Of a stretch of 64,000 nucleotides of DNA, positions 42,892 through 51,001 are shown piece by piece. The notes below the pieces were generated by a model that was not told the origin of the DNA, made no database searches, and saw only the letters and a program-made list of their open reading frames with translations. How positions within the stretch are numbered: the stretch's first letter is position 1; each line of letters begins with the position of its first letter. The position numbers and the translations under genes are program-made. The stretch is from Capnocytophaga haemolytica (lineage in GTDB: Bacteria > Bacteroidota > Bacteroidia > Flavobacteriales > Flavobacteriaceae). The stretch spans positions 1,532,501 to 1,596,500 of the forward strand of contig NZ_CP014227.1 in the NCBI RefSeq assembly GCF_001553545.1, written 5' to 3'.

Positions 42892-43806
42892 TCACCGTGT
42901 AAAACTTGTTATTTTTTCTGCGATTTGCTCAGCAGACGTCTGGTAGTCAAACCAGTGGATATTTTTGTTTTTAGCGAGCCACGTGTACTGTCGTTTGGCA
43001 AATCGACGGGTGTTTTTCTTTATTTCTTCAATGGCAACATCAAGGGTGTACACTCCGCTGAGGAAGCTAAACAGCTCGCGGTAACCTACTGTTTGCAAGG
43101 CGTTGAGGTCGCGATGTGGATAGAGGTCTTGAGCCTCGATGATTAGCCCGCGCTCGAGCATTTGCTCTACACGGCTATTGATGCGCTGGTATACCACTTC
43201 GCGTTCAGCTGTCAGGGCTATCTCAACTGTGGTAAAATCGCGCTGTGTGTTGTGCTGCTTTAAGAAGGAAGAGTAGGGTAGACCACTTGCCAAACACACT
43301 TCTAAGGCACGTATCATTCGCTGGGGGTTATTCTTATCCACGCGAGTGTAATGTTCGGGGTCGAGCCTGCTGAGAAGCTCTTGCAGGTAAGTGATGCCTT
43401 GCGCTTGATAAGTGGCTTTTAGCTCATTGCGCACTTCTTCGGGCACAGCTGGGAAACTATCCAAACCGTGGATCAGTGCATCGGCGTATAAGCCACTGCC
43501 ACCTACCATCACTACCACATCGTGCTGCTTGAAGAGCTCGCTCAGCAGTGCGGTAGCCTCACGTTCAAAGTCGCCTACGGAATATGGTGTGAAGATAGAC
43601 TTATGCTGTATGAAGTGATGCTTTATCTCAGCGAGTTCATCTGCCTCAGGCACAGCAGTCCCAATGTACATTTCTTTGAAGAACTGACGCGAGTCGCACG
43701 AGAGTATTTCCGTGTTGAAATGCTTTGCCAAAGCTATTGCCATACGGGTCTTTCCGATGGCAGTAGGTCCTGAAATGTTTATGAGGGTTTTCTTAAGAGG
43801 TCTCAT
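42892..43806 (-). CDS. miaA: tRNA dimethylallyltransferase MiaA
   Basis: 304 residues. The P-loop SGPTAIGKTRMAI, the DSRQF motif (LSCDSRQFFKEMYIGTAVP) and VMVGGSGLYADALIHGLD are diagnostic, with the C-terminal helical part complete (RRFAKRQYTWLAKNKNIHW). It adds the dimethylallyl group to adenosine 37 of tRNAs reading codons that begin with U. Its start overlaps the end of the ion-channel gene by 14 bases. Confidence 0.95.
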   Translation of the reverse strand: MRPLKKTLINISGPTAIGKTRMAIALAKHFNTEILSCDSRQFFKEMYIGTAVPEADELAEIKHHFIQHKSIFTPYSVGDFEREATALLSELFKQHDVVVMVGGSGLYADALIHGLDSFPAVPEEVRNELKATYQAQGITYLQELLSRLDPEHYTRVDKNNPQRMIRALEVCLASGLPYSSFLKQHNTQRDFTTVEIALTAEREVVYQRINSRVEQMLERGLIIEAQDLYPHRDLNALQTVGYRELFSFLSGVYTLDVAIEEIKKNTRRFAKRQYTWLAKNKNIHWFDYQTSAEQIAEKITSFTR

Positions 43807-44671
43807 TAATTCTCTGGTAGCTTAGAGGTTCTCCACATTGATGGCAGAATTTAGCATCATTTGAGTGGTTGTGCTCGCCACAATGTTTGCACACTAATGT
43901 TGCTTTATTGTTTTCCTTATGATTGGAGTTTGTTTTGCAATCTTTCCTTCCCCTTGAATATTCAGCAGTAACAATACCTGTAGGTACAGCAATAATGCCA
44001 TACCTAATCATTACCACTGCTGCGATGATTTGTCCTATTGCTGTTTCTGGGGCAATATCACCATACCCTACTGTAGTGAGGGTCACGATGCACCAGTAGA
44101 TACTGCGCGGAATACTACTAAAGCCATTCTGGTGTCGCTCAATTAAGTACATCAATGAGCCTAAAAGAATACATATTACCAGCACGAAGTATATAAATAT
44201 GATAATTTTATTACGACTACGACGCAATGCTGCTTTGAGTTCCTCACCTTGATGCATAAAGCTTGCCAGATCTAAGATACGGAAGATACGTAACAGGCGT
44301 AAAGCTCTTACCACTGAAAGGGCTTTCGTACCAGGGATGACGAATGAGAGATACATCGGTAGTAAGGCGATTAGGTCAATAACGCCATATAAGCTAAAGA
44401 TGTATTGATAGGGCTTCTTATTGGAAATAATGCGTAGGATGTACTCTAAGGTGAAGAAGATAGTAATAACCCACTCTAAAAATACTAAGATACTGTGTAG
44501 GTGATAATCCACATTCTCCACCGTTTCAAGCATTACCATTATTACACTGATAGATATGAGTATTAGCAGTGTAATATCAAAGAGCCTACCCATTGGGGTA
44601 TTAGTACCGTAGATGATAAGGTATGCGTGCTGCTTTAAGAATTCATATTTTGATTTGACACCTTTTCTCAT
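43793..44671 (-). CDS. Voltage-gated-type potassium channel with C-terminal zinc ribbon
   Basis: About 292 residues from ATG 44671, which overlaps the previous stop (ATGA). Six helices, an S4-like segment with spaced Arg (VVRALRLLRIFRILD) and the selectivity filter in CIVTLTTVGYGDIAPETAIG match the six-helix K+ channel family. The C-terminus adds a zinc ribbon, VCKHCGEHNHSNDAKFCHQC, unusual for this family. The longer ORF start (18 codons more) would overlap the esterase gene and is less likely. Confidence 0.82.
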   Translation of the reverse strand: MRKGVKSKYEFLKQHAYLIIYGTNTPMGRLFDITLLILISISVIMVMLETVENVDYHLHSILVFLEWVITIFFTLEYILRIISNKKPYQYIFSLYGVIDLIALLPMYLSFVIPGTKALSVVRALRLLRIFRILDLASFMHQGEELKAALRRSRNKIIIFIYFVLVICILLGSLMYLIERHQNGFSSIPRSIYWCIVTLTTVGYGDIAPETAIGQIIAAVVMIRYGIIAVPTGIVTAEYSRGRKDCKTNSNHKENNKATLVCKHCGEHNHSNDAKFCHQCGEPLSYQRINETS

Positions 44672-45408
44672 AGGATAGCATTGCGTTTGAGCCAGTCTCT
44701 GAACGAGTAGAAGTTCTCTGGACATACGCCGTGCCCTACGGGAAATTCCTCATAGACGTGCTTGATGCCTAATTTCTTCAACATAGGCGGGGTCTGTCGT
44801 GCCCATTCGATAGGCACTACCTGATCGCTTGCCCCGTGCGATACGTAGAAACGCAGTGCTGAGAAGTTCTCCTTTTCGTAGCCTTCTTTAAGGATATTCT
44901 TGTCGAGGTAACCGCTCAGTGCAATCACATTCTTTACTTTGCGAGGGTAGGAGATAGCAATTGCCATACTCAGGATACTGCCTTGGCTAAAGCCGAGTAG
45001 GGTAATGTTGCGGCTATCCAGATTGTACATTTCGCAAGCCTTATCGATGAAGTCCACAATCAAATCGCGCGACTCTACTGCTTGCTTCATATTGCCCCAG
45101 TATTCTTTATCAGCGTCGAAATCAATCATATACCACGCATAGCCAAAGCCTGGCAGATTGTAAGGCGCCCTGAGTGAAATCACTGTGTATTGGTCGGGCA
45201 GTTCCTCAGCAAATGAGAAGAGGTCTTGCTCATTGCTGCCATAGCCGTGCAGCATAAAGATCACAGGCGACTTCTTTAAGCGCACCTGTGGCTGACGGAT
45301 GATGTATTCCAAAGGAAGTTTTTTATTTGTGTCCATATTGTTGTTAGATTTGCAATTACTACTACTTATACTGATTATTAGAAGAGTGAGTAGGAGTATC
45401 TTTTTCAT
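44668..45408 (-). CDS. Alpha/beta-hydrolase esterase, exported
   Basis: 246 residues, phospholipase/carboxylesterase-like fold. A signal (KKILLLTLLIISISSSNCKS) ends in Cys, a possible lipobox. VIFMLHGYGSNEQDLFSFAE carries the oxyanion motif, TLLGFSQGSILSMAIAI the nucleophile Ser, SHGASDQVVPIEWAR the Asp and PVGHGVCPENFYSFRDW the His, so the triad is complete. The natural ester is unknown. It is placed between pyrC and the K+ channel in one transcription direction. Confidence 0.85.
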   Translation of the reverse strand: MKKILLLTLLIISISSSNCKSNNNMDTNKKLPLEYIIRQPQVRLKKSPVIFMLHGYGSNEQDLFSFAEELPDQYTVISLRAPYNLPGFGYAWYMIDFDADKEYWGNMKQAVESRDLIVDFIDKACEMYNLDSRNITLLGFSQGSILSMAIAISYPRKVKNVIALSGYLDKNILKEGYEKENFSALRFYVSHGASDQVVPIEWARQTPPMLKKLGIKHVYEEFPVGHGVCPENFYSFRDWLKRNAIL

Positions 45409-45430
45409 TGTGTATCATTGTTTTATTGAG

Positions 45431-46678
45431 CTATATGCAAAGTGTTGCTTTACCGTTGGCAATTACTCCCAACACCTTTCCGTGCATTGTGTTACCCACA
45501 AAAGGACTGTTCTTAGCACTGGATAAGATATCCTCTTGGGTGAAGAGGCTTTCGCCTTCAGGAGTGAAGAGTGTCAGGTCGGCAGTGGTGCCTTGGGCTA
45601 TGGGCGTGCTACCAATACCGAAACGCTTGCGTGCAGCGGTGAGTAGCTCAACTGCCCTCTCAGGGTTTACGTACTGGCTGAGCACTCCCCAAGTGTTCTC
45701 CAAGCCTATTGCTCCAAAGGCAGCCAGATCAAACTCCTTGAACTTGAGTTCTACATCCAGAGGGTTGTGGTCGGAGGTAACGAAGTCAATTCCCCCTTCG
45801 GCTAAGGCTTCGCGTAAAGCGATGACGTTATCAGCTTCGCGCAGCGGTGGCAGTATCTTGAAGTTTGTGTCGAACCCTTCGAGAACTTCATCCGTAAAGT
45901 GCAGGTGGTGAATAGCTACACTACAGGTTACATCTAAGCCCTTAGACTTTGCCTCGCGGATGAGGGCAACGGATTTTGCTGTGGAGACCGTCGGGATATG
46001 TAGCTTTCCGCCTGCGTATTCCAAGATAGCCAAATCGCGTGCTACACATAGTTCTTCGGCGAGTGCTGGTATGCCTTTCAGCCCCAAACGGGTGCCTGCA
46101 ATGTGCTCATTGACAACACCTTTACCCATTATCTTAGGTGTATTGGGGAAGGATATCACCACCCCCTCAAATGGCTGTGTGTACTGCAATGCCAGCTTTA
46201 CCAGATTGGCGTTGGTGATTGCCTTTTTGTAATCGCCAAAAGCCACTGCACCTGCCATTTGCATATCGTAGAGCTCGGCGAGGTCTTCACCTTTGCTACC
46301 CGTGGTAAGGGCACCTATGGGGTGCGCTGTGGCAGCAAAACCACGTGCTTTTTCCTTAATGAAGGCTACTCCTTGACTGTTATCTACCACGGGATGGGTC
46401 AGTGGATTGATCATCACGTGGGTAAAGCCACTGCGCTCAGCGGTGTACAAGCCGTGAGCGATGGTTTCGCGCTCTTCATAACCTGGTTCCCCAAAGCATA
46501 CGCTGCTATCCGTCCAGCCTTGTGACACGTAGGTATTTTCGATTACCTTTTCTTCTCTTGGGGCGATATGTTCTGCGATCTCAGTGATAACACCCTCATT
46601 GATAAGGATATCCTTTGTTTGCAGGTGGAAGGCACTCTCGGGGTCAATTACCTTTGCCGACTTTAATAGTATATTCAT
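45431..46678 (-). CDS. pyrC: Dihydroorotase-family protein PyrC with altered metal site
   Basis: 415 residues aligned with the multifunctional-complex-type dihydroorotases common in Flavobacteriia. Where typical dihydroorotases read DxHVHxREPG, this protein has GWTDSSVCFGEPGYEERETI, so both metal-binding His are missing. The usual DHAPH is DHNPL (SDHNPLDVELKFKEFDL), and HHLHFTDEVL is present. Catalysis of carbamoyl-aspartate cyclisation is therefore doubtful; many Flavobacteriia carry the same variant. It has its own promoter at 46716-46745. Confidence 0.8.
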   Translation of the reverse strand: MNILLKSAKVIDPESAFHLQTKDILINEGVITEIAEHIAPREEKVIENTYVSQGWTDSSVCFGEPGYEERETIAHGLYTAERSGFTHVMINPLTHPVVDNSQGVAFIKEKARGFAATAHPIGALTTGSKGEDLAELYDMQMAGAVAFGDYKKAITNANLVKLALQYTQPFEGVVISFPNTPKIMGKGVVNEHIAGTRLGLKGIPALAEELCVARDLAILEYAGGKLHIPTVSTAKSVALIREAKSKGLDVTCSVAIHHLHFTDEVLEGFDTNFKILPPLREADNVIALREALAEGGIDFVTSDHNPLDVELKFKEFDLAAFGAIGLENTWGVLSQYVNPERAVELLTAARKRFGIGSTPIAQGTTADLTLFTPEGESLFTQEDILSSAKNSPFVGNTMHGKVLGVIANGKATLCI

Positions 46679-46715
46679 AAATGTTGGTACTGTTACTTAC
46701 TTGTGTTCCAGAGGG

Positions 46716-46745
46716 CAAAGGTACGAAGTATTTTTGATAAAGCAA
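46716..46745 (-). promoter_or_regulatory. Promoter of pyrC
   Basis: On the minus strand TTG (46745-46743), a 19-base spacer and TACCTTTG (46723-46716). Confidence 0.65.
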
Positions 46746-46912
46746 TGTTTTTTTTCATAAATTTTTCTTAAAACTTTTTTAGCTTATATCGGTTTTCAGT
46801 TTTTGGCTTATAACAGCTCTCTTTCCCGCTGATTTCTACCCTCTGATCACTGCTTTTTAACCCCTATTTTTATGTTTTTATAATCCGTTGATTATTCGAT
46901 AGTTTTTCGCTA

Positions 46913-47110
46913 AACCTAATACTAACCTAATACTAACGTAATACTATGGTAATACTATTCAATGGCTATCCTGCGACCATCCTTCGGCGTTCCTATACGC
47001 TTCCTATACTGTTCCTGTACTGTTCGTTCGGTATTCACTTGGTTGTCGTTGTGGGTGCTCGCGTCAAATGTTCGAGAACCGTTTGGAAACCGTTCGAGAT
47101 CCGTTGGGCG
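46913..47110. repeat. 11-bp-period array, about 18 degenerate units over 198 bp
   Basis: In one continuous 11-bp phase the units drift from AACCTAATACT (twice) and AACGTAATACT through ATCCTGCGACC, TTCCTATACTG and TTCCTGTACTG to ACCGTTTGGAA and ACCGTTCGAGA. Neighbouring units are most alike. Since 11 is not a multiple of 3 and no ORF is kept, it is not coding. Confidence 0.88.
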
Positions 47111-47310
47111 ATCGGAGGGGTACAGTAGTCGGCTTGTAGGGCGATCAAGCGGGAGTGGAGTAGGTTAGGAGGGGCATTCTTAGGGAGTGTGAAGTTTTTT
47201 TAGAACTTTTTTTGTGTCTTTTTTGGGAGATCAGTAGTCTATCAATAGCGTTGAATATGAGTGTTCTAAGAGGTGATTTATGGTTTTTGTGCATTTTCCT
47301 TTGAAAATAT

Positions 47311-47341
47311 TTTGTCAAATAAAATATATTTCGTTACTTTG
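47311..47341 (+). promoter_or_regulatory. Promoter of the moxR/Bat operon
   Basis: TTTG (47311-47314), a 19-base spacer and TTACTTTG (47334-47341), one base off the -7 consensus, 54 bases before the moxR ATG. Confidence 0.65.
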
Positions 47342-47394
47342 CGCGGCACGATATTTGTAGGAGTGCTAAACGTCAAATATAATAATTGAGTAAT

Positions 47395-48393
47395 ATGGAA
47401 CATACATCTGTGGATATCAGTCAGATTAACGAAAAGATTGAGCGTGAGAGTGCGTTTATCGACGTTCTCACCTCTGAGATGAACAAGGTAATCGTAGGTC
47501 AGAAGCATATGGTCAGCGCCTTGCTGATTGGTTTGCTCGGCAAAGGGCACATTCTCTTGGAAGGGGTGCCAGGGTTGGCTAAGACGTTATCGATCAATAC
47601 GCTATCGAAGTCAGTACACGGCTCATTCAGTCGTATACAGTTTACCCCTGATTTATTGCCTGCGGACGTGATCGGTACGATGACTTATAACATTAAGAAC
47701 AATGAGTTCTCAATTAAAAAGGGACCTATCTTTGCGAACTTCGTCTTAGCGGATGAGATCAACCGTGCGCCCGCCAAGGTGCAGTCGGCACTGCTTGAGG
47801 CAATGCAGGAGCGCCAAGTGACCATTGGCGACTCGACCTTTAAGCTCGATGCGCCTTTTATGGTAATGGCTACGCAAAACCCTGTGGAACAGGAAGGTAC
47901 TTACCCGCTTCCCGAAGCACAAGTAGACCGCTTTATGCTCAAGACGGTGATTGACTATCCTAAGCTTGATGAGGAGCAGCGTATTATGCGCGATAACCTC
48001 AGCAATAGCTATGCTGCGGTGAACCAGACTGTTAGCTTGGAGCAAATCCTTAGGGCGCAGGCGGCTGTGCGCGAAGTGTATATGGATGAGAAGATTGAGA
48101 AGTATATCTTGGATATTGTGTTTGCTACGCGTTACCCCGATAAGTATGGCTTAGCCGACTTGAAGCCGCTCATTAGTTTTGGGGCTTCGCCTCGTGGTAG
48201 TATCAACTTGGCTATGGCAGCTAAGTGTTATGCCTTTATCAAGCGCAGAGGGTATGTAATCCCTGAGGACGTAAGGGCTGTGGTATATGACGTATTGCGC
48301 CACCGTATCGGCATTACTTATGAGGCTGAAGCGGAGAATATCACTTCTGAGGAGATGATTAGTAAGATTGTCAATACGATTGAGGTGCCATAG
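47395..48393 (+). CDS. moxR: MoxR-family AAA+ ATPase
   Basis: 332 residues from ATG 47395. Walker A at LLEGVPGLAKTLSINTL, Walker B at FVLADEINRAPAKVQSALLE, sensor MVMATQNPVEQEGTYPLPEA and arginine-finger region DRFMLKTVIDYP. MoxR ATPases act as chaperones for the von Willebrand factor A proteins encoded downstream in Bat (Bacteroides aerotolerance) operons. Start chosen at ATG because the longer frame uses TTG and has no family match. The DUF58 gene follows after 72 bases. Confidence 0.93.
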   Translation: MEHTSVDISQINEKIERESAFIDVLTSEMNKVIVGQKHMVSALLIGLLGKGHILLEGVPGLAKTLSINTLSKSVHGSFSRIQFTPDLLPADVIGTMTYNIKNNEFSIKKGPIFANFVLADEINRAPAKVQSALLEAMQERQVTIGDSTFKLDAPFMVMATQNPVEQEGTYPLPEAQVDRFMLKTVIDYPKLDEEQRIMRDNLSNSYAAVNQTVSLEQILRAQAAVREVYMDEKIEKYILDIVFATRYPDKYGLADLKPLISFGASPRGSINLAMAAKCYAFIKRRGYVIPEDVRAVVYDVLRHRIGITYEAEAENITSEEMISKIVNTIEVP

Positions 48394-48439
48394 GAAGTGA
48401 ATCGTGCACTGTGTGTAGTGCATAATGATTTATGAACCA

Positions 48440-48467
48440 CTAATGGCTAATGACTAATCGCTAATAT
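48440..48467. repeat. Heptamer array, four units of CTAATGA type, ending on the DUF58 start codon
   Basis: Units CTAATGG, CTAATGA, CTAATCG and CTAATAT in one 7-bp phase. The ATG at 48466-48468 begins in the last unit. Confidence 0.85.
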
Positions 48468-48978
48468 GGATACAAAAGAATTATTAAAGAAGGTTCGCAA
48501 GGTAGAGATAAAGACGCGGAAGCTCTCTGACCATATCTTTGGTGGGGAGTATCATTCTACGTTTAAGGGGCGCGGAATGACCTTCAGTGAGGTGCGTCCT
48601 TACCAGTTTGGGGACGATATCCGCACGATTGACTGGAATGTTACGGCGCGCTATAACGAGCCTTATGTGAAGGTATTTGAGGAGGAACGCGAGCTTACCT
48701 TGATGCTTATGGTGGACGTGAGTGGCAGTGAGCTTTTCGGTACGGTACAGGAGTTTAAGAGTGAGATTATTACTGAGATAGCGGCTACACTGGCGTTCTC
48801 CGCTCTTCAGAACAACGATAAGACAGGCTTGATACTCTTTTCGGACGAGATAGAGCTATTCATTCCTCCTAAGAAAGGGAAGTCGCACGTGTTGCGTATT
48901 ATCCGTGAGCTGATTGAGTTTGAGCCTAAGAGTAGGCAGACCAGCCTCTCGGGGCTTTGGAGTTTCTCAGTAGGGTGA
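48466..48978 (+). pseudogene. DUF58 (Bat operon) protein, fragment 1
   Basis: The N-terminal 160 or so residues of a DUF58 protein: HIFGGEYHSTFKGRGMTFSE, then VRPYQFGDDIRTIDWNVTAR and the vWA-like LTLMLMVDVSGSELF. After the conserved SHVLRIIRELIEFEPKSRQT the frame runs out at GLWSFSVG and TGA. One extra G in the run at 48951-48954 would restore GALEFLSRVMKK, so a single-base loss is the simplest cause. The normal protein is about 290 residues. Confidence 0.85.
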
Positions 48979-49328
48979 TGAAGAAGAAGGCTATCGTGTT
49001 TCTGCTATCGGACTTTATGGATAAAGGCTACGAGAAGCCTTTGCAGATTGCTGCTAAGAAGCACGACGTTACGGGTATCCGCATTTATGATGCTAAGGAG
49101 ATGCACTTGCCTAAGCTCGGCTACATAATGGTAAAGGATGCCGAATCGGGTGAGCTTATACAGGTGAATACTTCGTCGAGTGCTGTACGAGCGGACTACG
49201 AGCGGCAGTATAGGGAGGGGGTAGCGTACTTTGAAAACCTGTTGCAGAAGTCGGGTGCGGGGGTAGTGAGTTGCCGCTCAGACGAGAGTTATACACAGAA
49301 GCTCTTGGGCTATTTCAAGCGAAGGTAA
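48957..49328 (+). pseudogene. DUF58 (Bat operon) protein, fragment 2
   Basis: Continues fragment 1 in another frame: EFLSRVMKKKAIVFLLSDFM then KGYEKPLQIAAKKHDVTGIR, the C-terminal half of the DUF58/vWA fold, ending GVVSCRSDESYTQKLLGYFK. If translated alone it would start at ATG 48978. The two halves together cover the whole family length, so only the frame, not the content, is lost. Confidence 0.85.
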
Positions 49329-49366
49329 GTAGATCTTAGAGGCTGTTTATTTTAGAGAAAAGAAAG

Positions 49367-50989
49367 ATGATTAAGAGAGCATTATTATACGCTTTTGTAG
49401 GCTTGGCCTCAACTCTTAGTGCCCAAGAGGTAAAGGTAGAGGCTAATCCGAAAGATATTAAGATAGGCGAACAGGTGCAATACAAGATATCAGTAAAAGG
49501 CACTCCTGAGGACAGGGTTGTTTTTCCTGATGGGCAGACGTTCTCTCCGCTTGAGATGGTGCGCACTGAGCCAACTGATACATTGAAGGATAAGGGTACT
49601 TACCGCTTGGTGAAGACCTATTACCTCACTCAGTTCGATGAAGGGCAGTATACGATTCCTCCTCAGCGAGTAGTTGTCAATAGTAAGGATTTTATAACTG
49701 ATTCCATAAGGGTAGCTGTGAGGAATATCGCTATTGATACCCTACAAAGACCGCTGTATGACATTAAGCCTATTGCAGAGGTAGGGCGACCTGCACGCTC
49801 GCTATGGTGGCTGTGGGTGCTCGGTGGGGCTGCTATTGGTGCTATTGTAGGAGGACTGCTTTATATCTTCGTCTTTCGCAAAAAGAAGCTCTCGGACGTC
49901 TTTAAGAAGAAGCAACTGCCGCCTTTTGAGCGTGCTATACAGGATTTGCGAGAGCTACAACAGTCGCGCTACTTGATGGAGTCGCAGCACAAGGAGTACT
50001 ATTCGCGTCTAACGGATATTGTTAAGGAATACTTAGAGGATGAGGTGCATATCTTAGCCAAAGAAAGCACTACTGATGAACTTCTGGCAAAGATAACTTT
50101 GCTACAAGAAAAAGGAAAGCTATACCTTGCCCCTGAAACTATACAGAACTTAAAGCGCGTATTGCAAACCGCCGACTTAGTGAAGTTTGCCAAGAGTAAG
50201 CCCTCAGACAATAATGCTGAGTACGACCGTGAGACTATCGAAAACGTAGTGATAAAGACTAAGGAGGCGATACCAGTGGTGTCACCTTCAGGAGCTACAG
50301 TACAGCAACAGTCGTTCTTAGAACTTTTGGCTGAGCAGAAGCGCAAATATAGAAAGCGCGCTAAGAAAGTGGTTATCATTGTGTGCTCGGTGATGCTATT
50401 GCTTGGAGTGGGTGCTGCGGTAGTGGGTTATTACTATGCTAATCAGCTTATTGGCACTCAGCTTTTGGAACTCAATGCACGCAAATGGGTAACGAGCGAT
50501 TACGGCTATCCTGTCACACAGCTCAGCACTCCAGAGGTGCTTACACGTAGGCAGATAGGCAATGGCAACCTATTGGGCGCTGATGTAGATAAAGAGTATT
50601 GCTTTGACTTTGGTAGTATCAATTCTGAGTTGTACATAATGACTGATGTAATCACCTTTAAAGCGCAAGGTGATGATAAGCCTCTGAACCTTAATCCGCA
50701 ACAGGTAAATGAGTTGTTGCTTTCACAATTAGACAAAGCAGGGGCTAAGAACATCACAACACTTCAAGAGGAAGTAACCCTACCGAGTGGTGCAAAAGGC
50801 ATCAGAGTGTACGGTAAAATGCAGGTGCTTGATGAGAAGACAAAGCAGCCTTTTGAGGCAGGTTATGAGTCGCTTAGTTTTGCTGAAAACGGGGCTTTAC
50901 AGCAGTTGCTCATCACGTATATTGATAAACCAGCAGCACAGCCTATTGTGCAACGAGTAATAGGGTCGATAGTGTTTAAAACAGAGTAA
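49367..50989 (+). CDS. BatD-like protein of the Bat operon
   Basis: 540 residues. A signal peptide (LLYAFVGLASTLSAQ) precedes an oxygen-tolerance-type beta domain (VKVEANPKDIKIGEQVQYKI). A membrane helix (LWWLWVLGGAAIGAIVGGLL) leads to a cytoplasmic helical region (AIQDLRELQQSRYLMESQHK), then a second membrane helix at about 330-355 (VVIIVCSVMLLLGVGAAVVG) and a C-terminal extracytoplasmic domain. Position between DUF58 and the vWA protein matches Bat operons. The exact role is not established. Confidence 0.75.
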   Translation: MIKRALLYAFVGLASTLSAQEVKVEANPKDIKIGEQVQYKISVKGTPEDRVVFPDGQTFSPLEMVRTEPTDTLKDKGTYRLVKTYYLTQFDEGQYTIPPQRVVVNSKDFITDSIRVAVRNIAIDTLQRPLYDIKPIAEVGRPARSLWWLWVLGGAAIGAIVGGLLYIFVFRKKKLSDVFKKKQLPPFERAIQDLRELQQSRYLMESQHKEYYSRLTDIVKEYLEDEVHILAKESTTDELLAKITLLQEKGKLYLAPETIQNLKRVLQTADLVKFAKSKPSDNNAEYDRETIENVVIKTKEAIPVVSPSGATVQQQSFLELLAEQKRKYRKRAKKVVIIVCSVMLLLGVGAAVVGYYYANQLIGTQLLELNARKWVTSDYGYPVTQLSTPEVLTRRQIGNGNLLGADVDKEYCFDFGSINSELYIMTDVITFKAQGDDKPLNLNPQQVNELLLSQLDKAGAKNITTLQEEVTLPSGAKGIRVYGKMQVLDEKTKQPFEAGYESLSFAENGALQQLLITYIDKPAAQPIVQRVIGSIVFKTE

Positions 50990-51001
50990 AGTAAAGAGCG
51001 T

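Larger units (their letters stand above)
46679..47394. other. Gene-free region carrying the largest 11-bp array
   Basis: About 715 bases with no credible ORF. It holds the minus-strand pyrC promoter (46716-46745), an 11-bp array of about 18 units (46913-47110) and the plus-strand moxR promoter (47311-47341). Confidence 0.75.

Noticed and set aside
45408..45911. 167-codon plus-strand ORF opposite pyrC
   Set aside because: It mirrors the well-supported pyrC frame and has the low-complexity composition of an antisense shadow.
46913..47110. Possible CRISPR array
   Set aside because: Units are 11 bp with no spacers, and no cas gene is in the window.
46946..47168. Two overlapping plus-strand ORFs of 60 and 68 codons
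   Set aside because: They fall wholly inside the 11-bp array, have no family resemblance and arise because the array lacks stops; the period is not a multiple of 3.
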